Notes under the pieces: generated by a model
What the model saw: the letters and a program-made list of their open reading frames with translations, nothing else
Told to the model about the DNA's origin: nothing
Databases searched by the model: none
Origin: Cryptomeria japonica
Lineage: Eukaryota > Streptophyta > Pinopsida > Cupressales > Cupressaceae
Assembly (NCBI RefSeq): GCF_030272615.1
Contig: NC_081415.1
Span: forward strand, 103,284,796 to 103,348,795
Reading direction: 5' to 3'
Length of the DNA: 64,000 nucleotides
In this document: in pieces, positions 11,401-23,200 of the stretch
Layout of the letters: each line of letters opens with the position of its first letter
Position numbering within the stretch: the first letter of the stretch is position 1
Position numbers and translations under genes: made by a program

Positions 11401-13160
11401 AATAACTTCCTATAAGGGAAACCCTAATCTAATCGATTAAGGTTAGGCCTCAATTTGGGTTAAGGTTAGGATTAGGATTAGGATACGAGTTTGAGTTAAA
11501 TTACGGTTAATGATAAGGCTAATTAAGATTTAAATAGGGGTAGTAGTGTTAGGTAGGGTTAAGGTTAAGGTTAGATCAAGATTACGGCTCCCAATATAAT
11601 ATAGTATGGGGTTAGGGTTAGGGTTAGGGTTAGTATTAGGATTATAGTTAAAGTCACTTTTAATGTTAAGGATTAGGGTTAGAGTTGGTGTTATTGTTAA
11701 ATTAGAGTTATGATGTAATTATGGTAATGGTTCAATTAGGATTAATGTTATAGTTCAATAAGAGTTAGGATGTAATTAGGGTTCGAGTGTAATTAGAGTT
11801 AGGGTTAATTACAGTAATGGTGTGTTCAATTAGGTTATGATTAGGATTAGAGTTTAACTAGGGTTAGGATTAAGATAAAGGTTAGGTTTTAAGGCTAGGG
11901 TTAGTATTAGAGTTGATAATATTAGGGTCATATTCAAGGTTAGAATTAGAATGCATTTAGAGTTAAAATTAGAATTAGGTATAGTGCGAAGGTTATATTT
12001 ACAATTACGGTTATGATCGTAATTACAATGTTATCCCCAACTATAACCCTAACTCCAACCCTAATCAATTTAATGCCTTGGGTTAGGATTATAGTTTGAT
12101 TTGAATTAGGGTTAGGGTTAAGGTTAGTGAAGGGTTTAATTAGGGGTATAACTCAATTAAGGTTAGGGTTAGGGTTGAATTAGGGTTAGGATTTTGTGAT
12201 AAATCTTGAGGTCAAGGTCAAAGTCAGGGCTTGGTTAGGATTTAATTAGGATTAGGGTTGCAATTCAATTAAGGTTAGGGTTAGGATTCTAGGATAAAGC
12301 TTGGATTTGGGTTAAGGTTAGGGTTAGGGTTACTGTCAAGGTTAATTTAGGGTTAGGGTTAGTGTTGCTTTTATTAATATTGCTACCCACAAAATTTAAT
12401 TAATGCCTTACAATATTAGGTTAAGGATAGGATTTAATTAAGATAAAATTAGGGTTAGGGTCAGGGTTAAATTTATGGAATAAAGCTTGAGGTCAAGGTT
12501 ACAATTAGCATTTAGGTTTCACTAGGGTTCAAGTTTAGTTGGGGTTAGTAATAATGTTATAGTTTAATTAAGATTAAATTTAGAAATAGGATTTCCATTA
12601 GAGTTAGGCTTAGGGTTCAAGATCAATTAGATGTAGGTTAAAGTTAAATTAGGATTATGGTTAGTGTTTAAATAAATTTATAATAATATTAGGATTAAAT
12701 TATATTTAGGGTTCATTTAAATTTAGGTTTAAATAGGGTTACGATTAGAGTTAGTATTCAATTATGATTAAACTTTAATTAGGGTTAAGGTTAGAGTTGG
12801 GATTTAATTAATGTTAAAGTTAGTGTTCCAAATAGTATTATGAAGAGTTATAATAATGTTTGGGGTTACAATTAGAAATAGAGATAGGTTATTAATAGGG
12901 TGAAATTAGGGTTAAGTTTCAATAAGGGTCAAGGGTAGGGTTGGGGTTTAACCAGAATTAGTGTTAGTATTAAGGATAGGTTAAATTATCAAATTTCAAC
13001 CCTATTGTTAATCATAATTCTATCTCTAATTGTAACACTCACCTTATCCCTATACCTAACCCTAACCCGAATTCATTAATGTCCATACCCTAATTATATC
13101 TCTATCCATAACCCTAACCATAATTATATCTCTAACTCTGACCCTAATCTTAGTGTTGAT
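11401..13160. repeat. Degenerate telomere-like (GGGTTA)n array
   Basis: Runs of GGGTTAGGGTTAGGG (11609-11630 and others) sit in about 1.75 kb of related GTTAGG/ATTAGG variants. The strand flips to CCCTAA-type near 12030-12065 and again from about 12990 to 13150. The clean runs are 6-mers (TTAGGG phase), not the usual plant TTTAGGG. Similar CCTAA-type sequence reappears at 32090-32165 beyond the Tat element, so the array predates that insertion or was split by it. Confidence 0.75.
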
Positions 13161-13195
13161 TATATAGCTTCAGTTGGAATCCAATAAGGCCAACA

Positions 13196-13260
13196 ATGCA
13201 GATCAAATGTGTAAGTGGCCTATCGGCCTTACACATTTGATTATATCAATCAATCTGCAT
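13196..13260. repeat. Foldback around a GGCC core
   Basis: ATCAAATGTGTAA (13202-13214) pairs with TTACACATTTGAT (13229-13241), and GGCC flanks a TATC loop. The outer ATGCAGAT pairs with ATCTGCAT across a short bulge. No function is evident. Confidence 0.8.
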
Positions 13261-13594
13261 TCACCCTTAATATTATTATTAAATCCGATTATATATTATC
13301 GGGGTTTCTATGATTAAATTTGTCTTAATTGAAACTTATGATTATTGGGTATGTTATTTATCGGGTTGATTAGTATCATTATCGGGTTTGTGTTAGTGAT
13401 CAGTATTAATCATTATTATCGGGTTTGTATGAATCGGTTTGTATAACCGATCGTGATTATAGAAAGACGTCTTCAATGAAGGGTCACGATCTCTAGAAGG
13501 ATGTCATTCGAATTCAATATATTATTAAACATCTCTCCCTCACTTGGTGATGGGCGAATAACACACAAGCATCTGTGAATATATAGATCGTGGG
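13261..13594. other. Flank of the Tat insertion, with ATTATCGGG repeats
   Basis: The motif (A/T)TTATCGGG(T) recurs at irregular spacing between about 13290 and 13430. The last five bases, 13590-13594, are GTGGG, the target duplication of the Tat element. No coding frame is recognised. Confidence 0.6.
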
Positions 13595-15024
13595 TGTAGA
13601 CGTATAAAAATGACCATTTTATGTTCATTTCTCTATTTAATTAAATCCAATTTAATTAAATCACCCTCATTCCTCTATTTAAATTAAGTAAATTACTCAA
13701 TTTATTTAAATTAAATTCACTAGGCCTTTTTTGACATTTAATGAATAATTCATTTTATTCAATTAAATCCCTTCTATCCACTTTTAATTAAATTCAAATT
13801 TAATTAAATAGTTTATCCTAAATTGAATAAATCTAATTTATTTGATTTCCCCAAATTACAACCAAATTGAATTAAATTCATTTTATTCAATTAAATCCTA
13901 TTACCCCTCCATCCACTTGCAAAATCCTACATCTCCCACTTGCTTCTTAAACCCTATTCCTAACCCCTTCTAGACTCTTCTAATCACTTCTAAATTAACC
14001 TAACCCATCTTCTAAACTTTGTCACATCCCTAAGCAAGGGGAAGTCACTTCTCAAACCCTCAAAGTCTTTGAAAACCCTTAAAGGCTTCAACCACTTAAC
14101 TTTGAAAGTCTCCCAAACCATTAATGATTAACTCAACCTTCTAGCATGATTAAAGAATTTCCCTAAACTCAACCTCCATGTAACACAAGGGTCTCATCAA
14201 GCATTTATTGCTTTGACCATGGTTATCCTTAATCCTTTGCACAAGAGTTTATCCTTTGGGTAAAAGCTTTATCCAATGGGTAATCCTAACTTAACCATAA
14301 CCCTTACCCCCTAAGATAACCATGAAGTCTTCTCAAGCATTTAATGCTTCCTACCTCTTTTCTCAACCCAGTCTTATGTTGACAATTGTCACCATTTCAT
14401 TAGTGCAAATTGTGAACATGGATTCCCAACTTTCAAACTCAACCCTTGATTACCTCTTTCAATCCTAGCCACCCATTGCCCTATTTTTGCAATAAATAGA
14501 GCTCTCATTCGTCCATTTTAAGAATCCAAGTCTTTAGCATCACACTTATACTAAAATCCATCCAAGCTTTAATATATCATTTATGCTCATCATTTAGCCT
14601 CTCTTTTCAATAGGAATTAATCTAAATATGCATGTTTAGAGTATTTTGTTTATCATCTAGCTTAATCATAGACTAATATAGCGTGCTAGGATAGTCTTGT
14701 TACTAATCTTGTCATCTTATAACTAGTTTATTGCATTTATAGGATCATGTATAACTTAGGATGCATTTCATCATAAAATCAACCAAAGCATCTCTCATTC
14801 TTGCATTTGTCATCCCTAAACCACTTTGCTCAGTGATCTGAGAGTAGAGAAATTGGTTTGAGGGACCTTGTGAGATAGAGAACCATGGAACCAACCTTGG
14901 GAAGCTAAGCCATACTTCATGACTCCATAGCTTGCACCAAGAAGCCCTGTGGGTGTGTGAGCATGGCTCCTTAGGCTTCATTTTTCACATTTTAAGTTAT
15001 ATCGACCCGCTTTTCCCGCATACA
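13595..15024 (+). repeat. 5' LTR of the Tat element
   Basis: It starts TGTAGACGTATAAAAATG and ends CGCATACA. Compared with the 3' LTR it lacks 16 bp just after base 13620. The TATA position reads AATAAATA (14491-14498) instead of TATAAATA, so this promoter may be weakened. Confidence 0.95.
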
Positions 15025-15028
15025 TTTC

Positions 15029-15046
15029 TGGCGCCCACCGTGGGGC
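15029..15046 (+). other. Primer-binding site of the Tat element
   Basis: TGGCGCCCACCGTGGGGC begins four bases after the LTR end. TGGCGCC would pair with a tRNA ending GGCGCCA. The tRNA was not identified further. Confidence 0.8.
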
Positions 15047-15111
15047 CCGACCCCATATATCAAATCGGTTTTTGAATTTAACCACTTTTGTAGGTCCGCA
15101 GGAAACAAGAA

Positions 15112-15390
15112 TCAGCGCGTGGGAAACATTCCCTAGCGCATTCGGTTAACAATCTAGCGCATCTCGATTTCTGTTCAGCATGTGGGGTTCATCATCTAGT
15201 GCATGACGTCCTTAGCTTAACGCATCGTCCTCACTAACATTTTCCTGTAGGTCTCGACGCGGGAGGAAAACAGAGTAGCGCATCCAAAAAACAGAGTAGC
15301 GCATCAGAAATACATAACAGCGCATTAGAGAAATAGAGTAGCGCATCACAATCATCTTGTAGCACATGCAGTCTATTTTGTAGCGCATCA
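15112..15390 (+). repeat. TAGCGCAT motif cluster A in the Tat 5' leader
   Basis: It holds six exact TAGCGCAT copies plus variants such as TAGTGCAT, TAGCACAT and TAACGCAT, at irregular spacing of roughly 15-40 bp. Most variants differ by a change of C to T or G to A in a CpG. The cluster starts about 70 bp after the primer-binding site and is non-coding. Confidence 0.85.
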
Positions 15391-16898
15391 CAGACAAAAA
15401 ACAAAGAGCTAATTTGTAATAAAAATTAAAATTTAGACTTGTAGAAGTCCACGGAATTCACCTTTTTGCTAACTAATTGACTGGTTTTCTGCAGGTTACT
15501 AACATTTGATTGTAGGTTTTGAATCTATTTAAGCTAGAATTAAAGTAGTTTAAATTTTTACTAACTTTTCTAAGTTAGGCAAAATTCGAATTTCTTTCTT
15601 TTCTTGTTTAAATAAAACTAAACTCACTTTTATTTTGGGCAAGTAAAATGAACAACAATCAAAAATTTTCTTGCTTTTCTAGGAGAAAATTTCTCAATTT
15701 GGGCTCTAAAAAGAACAATACAAATTTTCATTTTTGCAAAGGGCTTAAAAAAATTTTCACCATCCTTTGGTGCATAAAAGGATCCATCTTTAAATTTGGG
15801 CAAAATAAAGAATCATACCAAGTCACAAAAGTCAGTTACAATCAAAGAGGGAAGTCATTCCCCTTTTGCCTATTTTCTTTTGTTGACCAAATCGAAGTTT
15901 TGCTTTGTTGAACAGGTTCTTTTCCTAGATTAGATAATCATTGATTTGAGGAAATAAAATAAACACCATGTTTTTATGGAGCAACATCTCCATATAGATC
16001 TTAGAAAATCACTGAATTGACAAGATAAAAAGAACAACTTGATTGCTTTGTCTCGAAAGTAGAAGGTATATGCTCTCCCCTTAACTGGGTGATAAAAAAT
16101 CAGAGTACTCTTATGCTTTTAGTATTTCAAGTAAATAAAACCCTTTAGCAGGCCTAGCCTTCCCGAGGGGTTGAAATCAACTTTTAAAGCCATTTATGGC
16201 CGGTGTGAAGGGAACAACCTAAGTGGGAAATGACTTTGACGCCAAGTGTTCCAACCCACTATAATCAAAAGTGGAAAGTGACGAAAGTCCTTTTCAACGG
16301 TTGCGCGCAACGATTAGCCTTCCCCCAGTATCCTCGAGATACGTAAAGCCTTTGTTCTAAAGGTTGGGAAGCCTCCCGAAGGAGTTTATCACTGACGGTC
16401 GAACAGGAAGCCTGATTACGAACCTTAGAAATAGAAACCTTGAGCCGAGTCAATAACCAGACATTTGTAATATCATAGTGCAAGGGTGGGGAAGAATCCG
16501 CCCTCAAGATCGCTCACCATATATCTCCCAAGATAACTACTCAATTGTGAAGCAATTCACTTTGAGTTAATTTCTAGTAAAAGACAAAAAAATGGGCGCC
16601 CTCTAGGGGGTGACTGGCTGTTTGAGTTGACGAAGTATCGAGACTAGTGGGCTATGGTATTACTTATGACCCTTGAATAAAGAGTCTTTTTGGAAGTGCA
16701 TTCATTGTAACCAAACTTGTTAAAACATTGGGGATTTGAAAACATCCTCGCAGAATATACACTTACTGTTTAGATTAGGTAAAAATGGTTATGTATTTTG
16801 TGTTGTGTTTGCATTTGTTACTTCAGAAAATCATCCATCAAACATTGAAAACCTAAGGCAAAACACCAAAATCACAGAAAACAGTCAAAATAGGGTAG
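15391..16898 (+). other. Tat 5' leader with a GC-richer structured block
   Basis: There is no convincing gene; the open frame at 15648-15911 has no recognisable domain. The block 16140-16520 is richer in G and C than its surroundings and dense in short inverted repeats, for example GTTGCGCGCAAC near 16300 and CCACT...AGTGG near 16256-16274. By position it could hold packaging or translation-control RNA structure; that is inference. Confidence 0.5.
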
Positions 16899-17276
16899 TC
16901 TAGCGCGTAAGAGCAACTTCTTAGCGCTTGTGATACATCTTTTAGCGCATCAAACTTTCACTTTAGTACGTCCAGTTTTAACAGTAGGCTTTACCAAAAT
17001 TTAGAAACAGCGTTATAAAGTTAGCGTGTCCGAAAAACAATCTAGCGCATCAAAGCATCAGCTTAGCGCGTAGGAGTCAATCTTTAGCGCATCAGGTTTA
17101 TCAGTTAGCGCATGGAAGGCCCATCCTAGCATGTGATCTTTTAAGCAAAAACAGAAAACAAATTTTAACAGTCTCAACCAGTTAGCGCGTAACCGGGGGT
17201 AGCCTAGTGTGTGGGGTCTTTTCCCTAGCACATCAAGAAATTTCTATAGCGCATTTGGTCTCTGTTTTAGCGTGTG
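16899..17276 (+). repeat. TAGCGCAT motif cluster B in the Tat 5' leader
   Basis: It holds five exact TAGCGCAT copies and about ten variants (TAGCGCGT, TAGCGTGT, TAGCACAT). All read in the same direction as cluster A. The cluster ends about 840 bp before the gag start. Confidence 0.85.
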
Positions 17277-18116
17277 ATCAAACCTAGAAAAACAGTGGAA
17301 ATTTTTGAAAATTTAGAAAACATTTTTTAGAGCATCCTTTCATCAGCTTCATCTTCATCAAACCAGAGTATAAAAAACAAAGCGTTAAAAACTATTTCTT
17401 GAGCAAATTTCATGTCAAAACAAAAGTTGTCCAGAAGCCAAAACTGATCGCACGATAAACATATCTATCCTATCAAAATTGAGAAACATCATCGCAACTA
17501 ACGAATAGGTCCTTTATTATCTCATGGATTATATCTCAAAAACACTTATTCAAAATCTCAGGTTGTCAAATCAAGTTTCCATATCGGGAGACTTTATCCA
17601 TATCATTTGACACACTTTGTCGTGAGGGGGCATCTAAACCTTCACTTTGATAAAGTAAAACTTGAGTTTTCAAAACAAGGTCAAATAAATCCAAAACAAT
17701 TCAAAGGAAACCATTAAATCACTTATGCATGACTAATCCCCATATTCCGAGAAGAAAGAATATTTATCGTAACACCACATTGAAGAAACAACAACCAAGT
17801 TTTTCCAAATTTGTCAAAAGAAATAAATTTTTATACATCAATCGTCAACTCTTCAAATCTCATCGAACATTCCTTCATCATGTCAAACTTTATATCCATA
17901 ACAAATCCAACGAATTTGACAAAGAGCCTTTGAAGACTAGGGCATATTGTCAAAAATCCGCATTCAGTCAAATCATAAACCATGGAGGAAAGATTAATCC
18001 GACATTCTTTCTCGACGAGTGCATCACTTACAACACACCCTGATTTGAACCACCAAACCTGGAGCAACATATCGAAGATGATTTTGTCCCCTTTGTCACA
18101 GAAAGCTTCTACTAAA
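17277..18116 (+). other. Leader between motif cluster B and gag
   Basis: The open frame at 17729-18043 is Lys/His/Asn-rich with no recognisable domain, and it is not in the gag frame. The gag frame is already open from 17982, but the ATG at 18117 is the more plausible start because the peptide from there is charged and gag-like. Confidence 0.4.
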
Positions 18117-20288
18117 ATGCCTATCACTCGCTCTCAACAAAGCAAACAAAACGAGGCACAAGCAGAATCTAGTATGAATCAGAGGTTATCAAATCCTTTT
18201 GAAGGTCCACATCTAGAGGATGCTGAAATTTCTGAAGAACTTCTTTAGGAATGCCAAGAAAGTGCTTCATTCCAAAAACTTGTGGAAAGACTCGTGGAAA
18301 ATGACAAGGAAAAATACTTGCTCATGCTCACAAGCAAAGGGGTTAAACTCCTTGAAGAATTTGACACAGACATGTTTGGAACGAGATCTCAACATTACGA
18401 ATATCAAGAACGACAACGAGAAGGGGAAGCACGCGACCCTGAACAAGATATTCTTGAACAAAACATACAGAAACAACATACACCAGGGCAAAACATCTCT
18501 GAGCAACACATCCCCGAGAAAAACATACCGTTCCATACACCATTTCAACCTAGGATTAATGCAAGGGAAGAACTCTTCCCTGGGCAAAACAATGCGCCTT
18601 TGGTTGCCCTTACTCAACAAATGCAAATGTTACAAAGACAAATGCAAGATATGCAACAAGGGACAACAGTACGGTACTCATTAAATGAAATTTGTCCTTA
18701 TCCCTTTGACAGAAGATTGCACATGATCCCTTTTCCTCCAAACTCCGATGTTCCTAAATTTGACAAGTACGATGGGAAAAGCGATCCTCGTGATCATGTT
18801 AGAGAATTCTGTACCATGAGCCTTGAATTTGCTCATGACGACACCTATCTAATAAGGTTATTCCCAAGAAGTTTGGGAGGACAAACAATGGAATGGTTAT
18901 CCAAAATCACACCTCCTGTCAGATCATTTGATGAACTAGTCAACAAATTCATCACTCAATATTCCTATAACATTCAACATGCTATAACCATGCTAGACGT
19001 CTGTAACACCAAACAAAAAAACAATGAAATGTTCATGGTATTCCTTCAACGTTGGTGACATATGGTTTCACGATATCCTCGAGATATTCCTAAAAAAGAG
19101 AAAATGGAAATTTTCATCGACAACTTGAATGGTGAGATGAGTTACAGGCTCAAACTCCAATGCATACCGTCTTTTGCTAAACTGATTGAAAACGACATTC
19201 AAGTAGAAGAAACATGTGTCAAGAAAGGAATGCTCAAATTCTTCAAAGAAGGCACAGGTTCATCAAACTACAATAACCAAAACAACAACAACTTAGACAA
19301 ATCTAGATTCTGGACTCGAAACAAAAACAATGGAAACAAAGGAGGCAATGAATCACATGATCCAAAATCTAAACAGCCAGTGCTCGCATTATCAAGAAAT
19401 CCTCAAGCTACAAAGAATCCTAAAGGTGCTAACCCAGACACTAACACATATGCACCAAATACCAATCAAGGTCAACCCAACACAAACAACACCAACGATA
19501 CTCAAAACAAAACCACAAATCGAGGACCTAATAACAATTCATGAGACGACACCAACAATTTCCAAAAACGTGTCTTCACACCATTGGGACAATCACTAGA
19601 GTCAGCATTCAGAGAACTCCTGGCAAACAAGATTATCTCTTTGCCTGCAATCAGCAACTATGAACCACAAATCAAACCACCTTGGTGGAATGACTCACAC
19701 TTTTGTGATTTTCATCGCAACAAAGGTCATCGAATGAACGATTGCATGAGATTGAAAAACATTGTTCAAGACATGATTGATAGAGGTGATTTAACGATGG
19801 ATGGTCTCAAAACAAATGGTGACCATGGAGCCTTTAAAAATCCTCTTCCAAACTACAACAAAGATGGAGCTTCAACCTCCAACGATACACGTGGAGCTCG
19901 TATCAATCACATCTACAATAACACCATCAATCACATATTAGCTGAAGATAATCATGTAAACGTCATTACAATCCGAGACCAACATAATCATGAATCTGTC
20001 AATGTAACAACCAGAGCTCAGAAATATGTCTTGAAGGGCCACACAACAACAACAAACACTACACCAAAAATCCAATATGATTTAGTTAGCCAACTACGCA
20101 AAACTCCTGCTCAAATATCTATACTAGAATTGTTGAAACTATCACCAAAACACAAAGACATATTGGAACAAGCACTGTTGGAAACCAATGTACCTCAAGA
20201 TCTGGATGCTGACAAATTCCAAGCCATAGTCGCTCATATGATGGGCCTCATAATCTCACCTTCTCAGAGCATGATAATACTTCCTTAA
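18117..20288 (+). pseudogene. gag: Tat gag with three in-frame stops
   Basis: Gag forms the retroelement particle and binds its RNA. One reading frame runs from the ATG at 18117 to TAA at 20286-20288, interrupted by stops at 18246-18248 (TAG), 19056-19058 (TGA) and 19542-19544 (TGA). The order is a charged Gln/Glu-rich N-terminus with repeats of the type EQNIxxQ, then the core gag region near 18690-19250 (motif KFDKYDGKSDPRDHV, then MEWLSKITPPVRSFDEL). An Asn/Thr-rich linker follows (19260-19540). The zinc knuckle is near 19700-19750, as CDFHRNKGHRMNDC (C-H-H-C spacing as in related plant gags). Protease follows in another frame. The stops leave it unable to make a full gag. Confidence 0.85.
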
Positions 20289-23200
20289 GTCATCCACATA
20301 ATACTCCTCTCCATATTGAAGTTATCGTCTATAAACACCAAGTAAAAAGAGTATTGATAGATGGAGGAGCTAGACTTAATATATGTACTTTAAAACTTAT
20401 CCGTGCATTAGGCTTCTCAGAGGAGTCTATTGATCCACACACAAAAATTACTATAAAGGCATATGATGATGAGGAAAGATCCTCTAAAGGGACAGTATTG
20501 TTACCAATTCAAGTTGGCCCCATACAAAGAGATACTATATGCCAGGTCTTAGACATAGACCTCACATACAATATTTTATTAGGTCAACCCTGGATACATG
20601 AGATGCAAGCAATACCTTCTACGTATCACTAGTGTGTCAAATTTCTCTATAACGGACAAGAGGTCTCTATATCTACTGATCACAATCCATTTCAACATTG
20701 TAATGCAATGGGGACAACCCAGGACAATTTGATTCCCCATAATAGGGAAAAACAAAAATCCTCAACATCAAATCTACAAAAGGCAAAGTTTGAATCATTA
20801 CCTGGAGATTTCAAGCAGAAAATGCAAATCAGAGAACAAGGCATGGTAGAATACTCTTTGGAACCCATGTGTTTGGCCAACTTACCAATATCACCCAGAT
20901 CTCATGGATTACCTACAACATCAACACATCAGGTAACCCAACCCATCACCAAATTTGATGATACCTTCATCCAACTTGACACTCTAGCACATGAATTAGA
21001 GGAAAAGGACATCCTTAGCTGGTTATACCAAGATGAGGAAGAAGACAATAGAGCAGCTGCTCTGGACATAGTCCTACCAACGCACCTATATGGAAAGGGC
21101 TACTTAATCATGCAACAAATGGGTTATAATGGTAAAGGACCTATTGGAAAACGCAAAGAAGGAGTCACTGAACCAATAGACATTCCTTCATAGCTCAGTA
21201 GAGACAAAATAGGATTGGGCTGTAAACTCACTTTCCTACTAAGAAAGATACCACACATAACTCCAAAACCTCAATGGAAAGCAAAGAAGAAGTACAAAGA
21301 AGAATCTTGGCAAGAAGCACTATTTGAGTCAGCAGAAACAATCCGCAAGGACCGTGAACGTAAAGAATAGAAGCAACATCAGGAGAAACTCCTCAATTAC
21401 AAGAAGACCATATCTACAGCAGTAGCTCATATTCAAGCACCAATATCTAAAAAAGAAGAACTACCTCCTCATATCATTATTCCTCCCCAAGGAGGAATAG
21501 TATATGAGCAAATACAAAAGGTAGAAGCAAGATCCGACACAAAATCAGTGAAAACTATCAAACTGGTATCAATTATCAAAGATCTATTTTCAATCATACA
21601 ACATACCTGTTTACAACACTGAAAAGATTTGGGATAATAACTCTGAGACTGATTCCAATGAATATGAATGGGGTAGCTGCTCAAATGCTACTGGAGATAC
21701 CACTGACAATACTAGTTCCATATCCCTTTCTCAAGAAGAGCATAACTCATAAGTTAGACTACCTGAATTTGGACCACAAAATATCTATGACGCTAAGGAA
21801 AGCGAGCAAAAATATTATGAACAAGTCTATACGGAAGATGATACCATCGAAGACCTCAACGGAATCCTGAACTTCTTTAGCACCCGAACCAATCATGATG
21901 AAACCTCTGTCTTGACACTTACAGTAGCAGAACTTGATCCACCAAACGATTCCTTACCACTTATCTTTCCCGACCTCATTGATTGGAATGAACCTGAAAT
22001 ACATGATATACCATTTTTCCCAGACGATGAATCTATTATCCACTACCTATGTACCATTAACCCGAAAACAAGCTCTACTAGTAAACATGATAACAATATC
22101 TACAACCGAGGGAGTGCCAAGTCTCTCAGTCGCAAAAATAAACCAAACAAAAGATCCAATGCTGAAAACCAGTCAATGGCAGCTCTAGATCACAAAAAGT
22201 AAAAATAAAGGACGCATCTGAGGGTGAAAACCTTTTTTAGGCACCTAAAGATGGGAGAATTGACACTCTTCCTGAACATTTTCATGAGCGATCACCCATA
22301 TTGATTGAGCCCACTCAATCAATCAACATTGGTACTACAGAAGTAGCCAAAAGCATACACCTGGCAGAATCTCTGACAGAGGAGGAAAGATTAGTATTTA
22401 TCATCTTTTTTAAAGAAGAGCAAATTAACTTTGTTTGGTCATACGCAGATATGCCCGGAATTGATCCACACTTAATCATGCATCACTTGTCCATCTCTCC
22501 AGGAGTTAAGGCAGTCAAGCAAAAAATACGAAAGATAAATCCACAAGTGGCACTCATGGTCAAGGCTGAACTGAAGAAACTATTAGATGTCGGATTCATT
22601 CGACCCATCGACTATGAAAAATGGATTTTCAACATAGTACCAATATCAAAACTAGACGGTAGTATCAGAATCTGCATTGATTTCAGAGATGTCAACAAAG
22701 CCTGTCCAAAGGACAACTTTCCTTTGCCCAGTATCGACATAATTGTAGACCTCATAGCGGGCCATGCAATGCTCTCACTAATGGACGGTTTTTCAAGCTA
22801 TAATCAAATAAAAATAGCCCCAGAGGATCAAGATAAAACATTGTTTACCTATCCTTGGGGAACGTACTGTTGCAATGTTATGCCTTTTGGCTTAAAGAAT
22901 GCAGGAGCTACTTATCAATGAGCAATGACAACAATCTTTCATCACATGATGCATACCTTCATGGAAGACTATGTGGATGATTTACTAGCTAAATTCTTCA
23001 CCAGAGCAGAACATCTAAACATCTTAGAAAAGATCTTTGATCGATTGGAAAAATTCCAAGTCAGACTCAACTCTAAGAAGTGTGTCTTTGGGGTTACATC
23101 AGACAAGTTACTAGGCTACATAGTCTCAGCTAAAGGTATTGAAGTGGATTCAGCAAAGGTACAAACCATTATGGAGATGCCACCACCAAAGAACATCAGC

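Noticed and set aside
15648-15911. 87-codon frame in the Tat leader
   Set aside because: Lys/Asn/Phe-rich composition from AT-rich DNA, no domain, and not in the gag frame.
18267-18626. 119-codon minus-strand frame opposite gag
   Set aside because: Shadow of the repetitive gag N-terminus; no independent features.
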